A stretch of DNA of 7,130 bases from CAISTG01 sp964455185 (GTDB lineage: Bacteria; Patescibacteriota; Patescibacteriia; 2-01-FULL-39-33): assembly GCA_964455185.1 (NCBI GenBank), contig CAYVUR010000029.1, positions 1-7,130 of the forward strand. Reading direction: 5' to 3'. The notes under the pieces are model-generated. The model saw only the letters and a list, made by a program, of their open reading frames with translations, was not told the DNA's origin and did no database searches. Position 1 is the first letter of the stretch. Each line of letters opens with the position of its first letter. A program made the position numbers and the translations under genes. Positions 6,200 through 7,130 of the stretch are shown here, piece by piece.

Positions 6200-7006
6200 T
6201 TATTGTATATTATCTTGATTGTCTGCTTTATAATCAGAGCCGCTCAACCAAGGGTTATTTCTTTGTGGCTTATATTCAGGATTGGATGAAGAATTGTTTA
6301 TTGATTCATAATTATGATAAGCATTATAAATTTGAGAATCAGAGGAGTAAAAATTATTTGCATGAAGTTCTGGTATGGTTTCATAATATTTTTTTCTAAA
6401 ATCAAATAAACGATGGTTAGGAAAAATTATTACAAAAGTTAAACCAATTAATAACCCAGCAATTAAACCTAAAAGAGTATCACGTATTATTTTAAATAAA
6501 GCCCAACTGTCATAAACAGAAGGATTATCAAGCATTTTTAAACTAACACGGTCAGCACTACCATCATAATTTCCATGTTCTTTAATTAAAGTATCACCAA
6601 TAACCTCAGCTAATTTAATAGCATCAGTTTTTTTCTCTGAATAAGTTTCAATAATTATAATTCCTTTATTTTCTAAAATCGTGGTTTTAACAGATTTTTT
6701 CCAAGCCTTTAATCTGTTTTCATTTCCATAACCTAAATTATCTTCTATATTTTCTGATTTCATGACACTATTTATAAAAGCGTTTGAATAAATTACTTCT
6801 CCTAAAACATTAGTAATATAATTAGCAGTTTTAGAAGCGGTGTAAGCATCAATGTTAGTTTGATTAAAAACGGTTAAAAGTTTAATAGAAGATTTATATT
6901 TTGGTGTTTGCCAAAGACTAATACTTAAAGCTAGTAACATTATTAAGGCCCCAAAGAAACCAACAGTAAGAAAATTTTTAATATTTTTATTTGTATTTTT
7001 TTCCAT
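6200..7006 (-). CDS. Wzz/YveK-type polysaccharide copolymerase (chain-length regulator), no kinase domain
   Basis: This 268-residue protein has the two-helix layout of the Wzz family: a first membrane helix near residues 12-32, an outer domain of about 140 residues, and a second helix near 175-195. Just after the first helix comes the TPKYKSS motif (34-40), and just before the second comes LDNPSVYDSW (159-168). Both are typical flanks of this family. Such proteins set polymer length or activate export with a Wzy polymerase. The outer domain is short compared with proteobacterial Wzz and closer to Gram-positive CapA/YveK, where the tyrosine kinase is a separate protein. No Walker motif follows the second helix. 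Instead there is a hydrophilic tail of about 70 residues with eight tyrosines (207, 208, 220, 227, 230, 233, 245, 259). It is the first gene after the promoter. The ATG at 7006 is the only sensible start before the helix, although no ribosome binding site is visible. Family is fairly certain; specific polymer unknown. Confidence 0.85.
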   Translation of the reverse strand: MEKNTNKNIKNFLTVGFFGALIMLLALSISLWQTPKYKSSIKLLTVFNQTNIDAYTASKTANYITNVLGEVIYSNAFINSVMKSENIEDNLGYGNENRLKAWKKSVKTTILENKGIIIIETYSEKKTDAIKLAEVIGDTLIKEHGNYDGSADRVSLKMLDNPSVYDSWALFKIIRDTLLGLIAGLLIGLTFVIIFPNHRLFDFRKKYYETIPELHANNFYSSDSQIYNAYHNYESINNSSSNPEYKPQRNNPWLSGSDYKADNQDNIQ

Positions 7007-7056
7007 ATTTTTTATGTAATTTTATTGATTTTTTATTTTTTTATTTATGACTATTA

Positions 7057-7085
7057 ATGATAGCATAATTTTGTAATTTTGTCAA
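7057..7085 (-). promoter_or_regulatory. sigma70-type promoter of the polysaccharide operon
   Basis: Read on the minus strand, TTGACA (7085-7080) is followed by a 17-bp spacer and TATCAT (7062-7057). That is a perfect -35, an optimal spacer and a 5/6 match to the -10. The predicted start of transcription is about 7048-7051, giving a leader of roughly 42-45 nt before the ATG at 7006. The DNA upstream (7086-7130) is almost all A and T with several A- and T-tracts, which resembles an UP element. The leader is A-rich, has no evident hairpin and carries no Shine-Dalgarno sequence. This is the only strong promoter seen ahead of the five genes, so it probably drives the whole set. Seen in sequence; activity is inferred. 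Confidence 0.8.
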
Positions 7086-7130
7086 TATAATGTTTTTATT
7101 TAATTATATTTTATATTTTTTTATTAAGAG

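Noticed and set aside
7063..7091. TATAAT on the plus strand at 7086-7091 as a promoter out of the window to the right.
   Set aside because: No -35-like hexamer lies 16-18 bp upstream, and such motifs arise easily in DNA this A/T-rich.
1..7130. Use of an alternative code (UGA as glycine), as in some CPR lineages.
   Set aside because: All five genes are full length under the standard code, no in-frame UGA is needed, and glycines are encoded by GGN.

Overview
The window is about 30% G+C by eye and is read entirely from the minus strand. Five co-oriented genes run from position 7006 down to 252. The protein styles fit a candidate phylum radiation (Patescibacteria/CPR) bacterium. One is a membrane-anchored glycoside-hydrolase-like protein ending in DxDGDGxDEIIxGAG-type FG-GAP repeats. 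Another is a single-pass DUF11-like surface protein with a basic, aromatic stretch before its membrane helix and a 'GRGPMPP' domain after it. This placement is recognition from family style, not a phylogenetic result. The standard code works throughout: all five genes end in TAA and no gene needs UGA read as an amino acid.

Layout in the direction of transcription: (1) an A/T-tract-rich upstream region with a near-consensus sigma70-type promoter at 7057-7085 (TTGACA, 17 bp, TATCAT); (2) a Wzz/YveK-type polysaccharide copolymerase (7006-6200); (3) a perfect 8-bp-stem hairpin at 6169-6194; (4) an O-antigen ligase/polymerase (Wzy/WaaL) family membrane protein (6149-4683); (5) a GT4 glycosyltransferase (4702-3515), overlapping the previous gene by 20 bp; (6) a large membrane-anchored putative glycoside hydrolase with an FG-GAP propeller (about 3528-1447), overlapping by 14 bp; (7) a DUF11-like membrane-anchored surface protein (1442-252), starting 4 bases after the previous stop; (8) a 251-bp noncoding stretch holding a perfect-consensus promoter (TTGACA, 17 bp, TATAAT at 155-183). 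Its predicted transcript runs out of the window through three hairpins.

Read together, genes 2-5 look like part of a Wzy-dependent surface polysaccharide system: chain-length control, polymerisation or ligation, and sugar transfer. They are coupled to two surface proteins, one of them a probable glycan-cleaving enzyme held at the outer face of the membrane. The phosphoglycosyl transferase, the flippase and any tyrosine kinase are not in the window and would have to lie elsewhere. No RNA gene, CRISPR array, insertion sequence or phage gene was seen.
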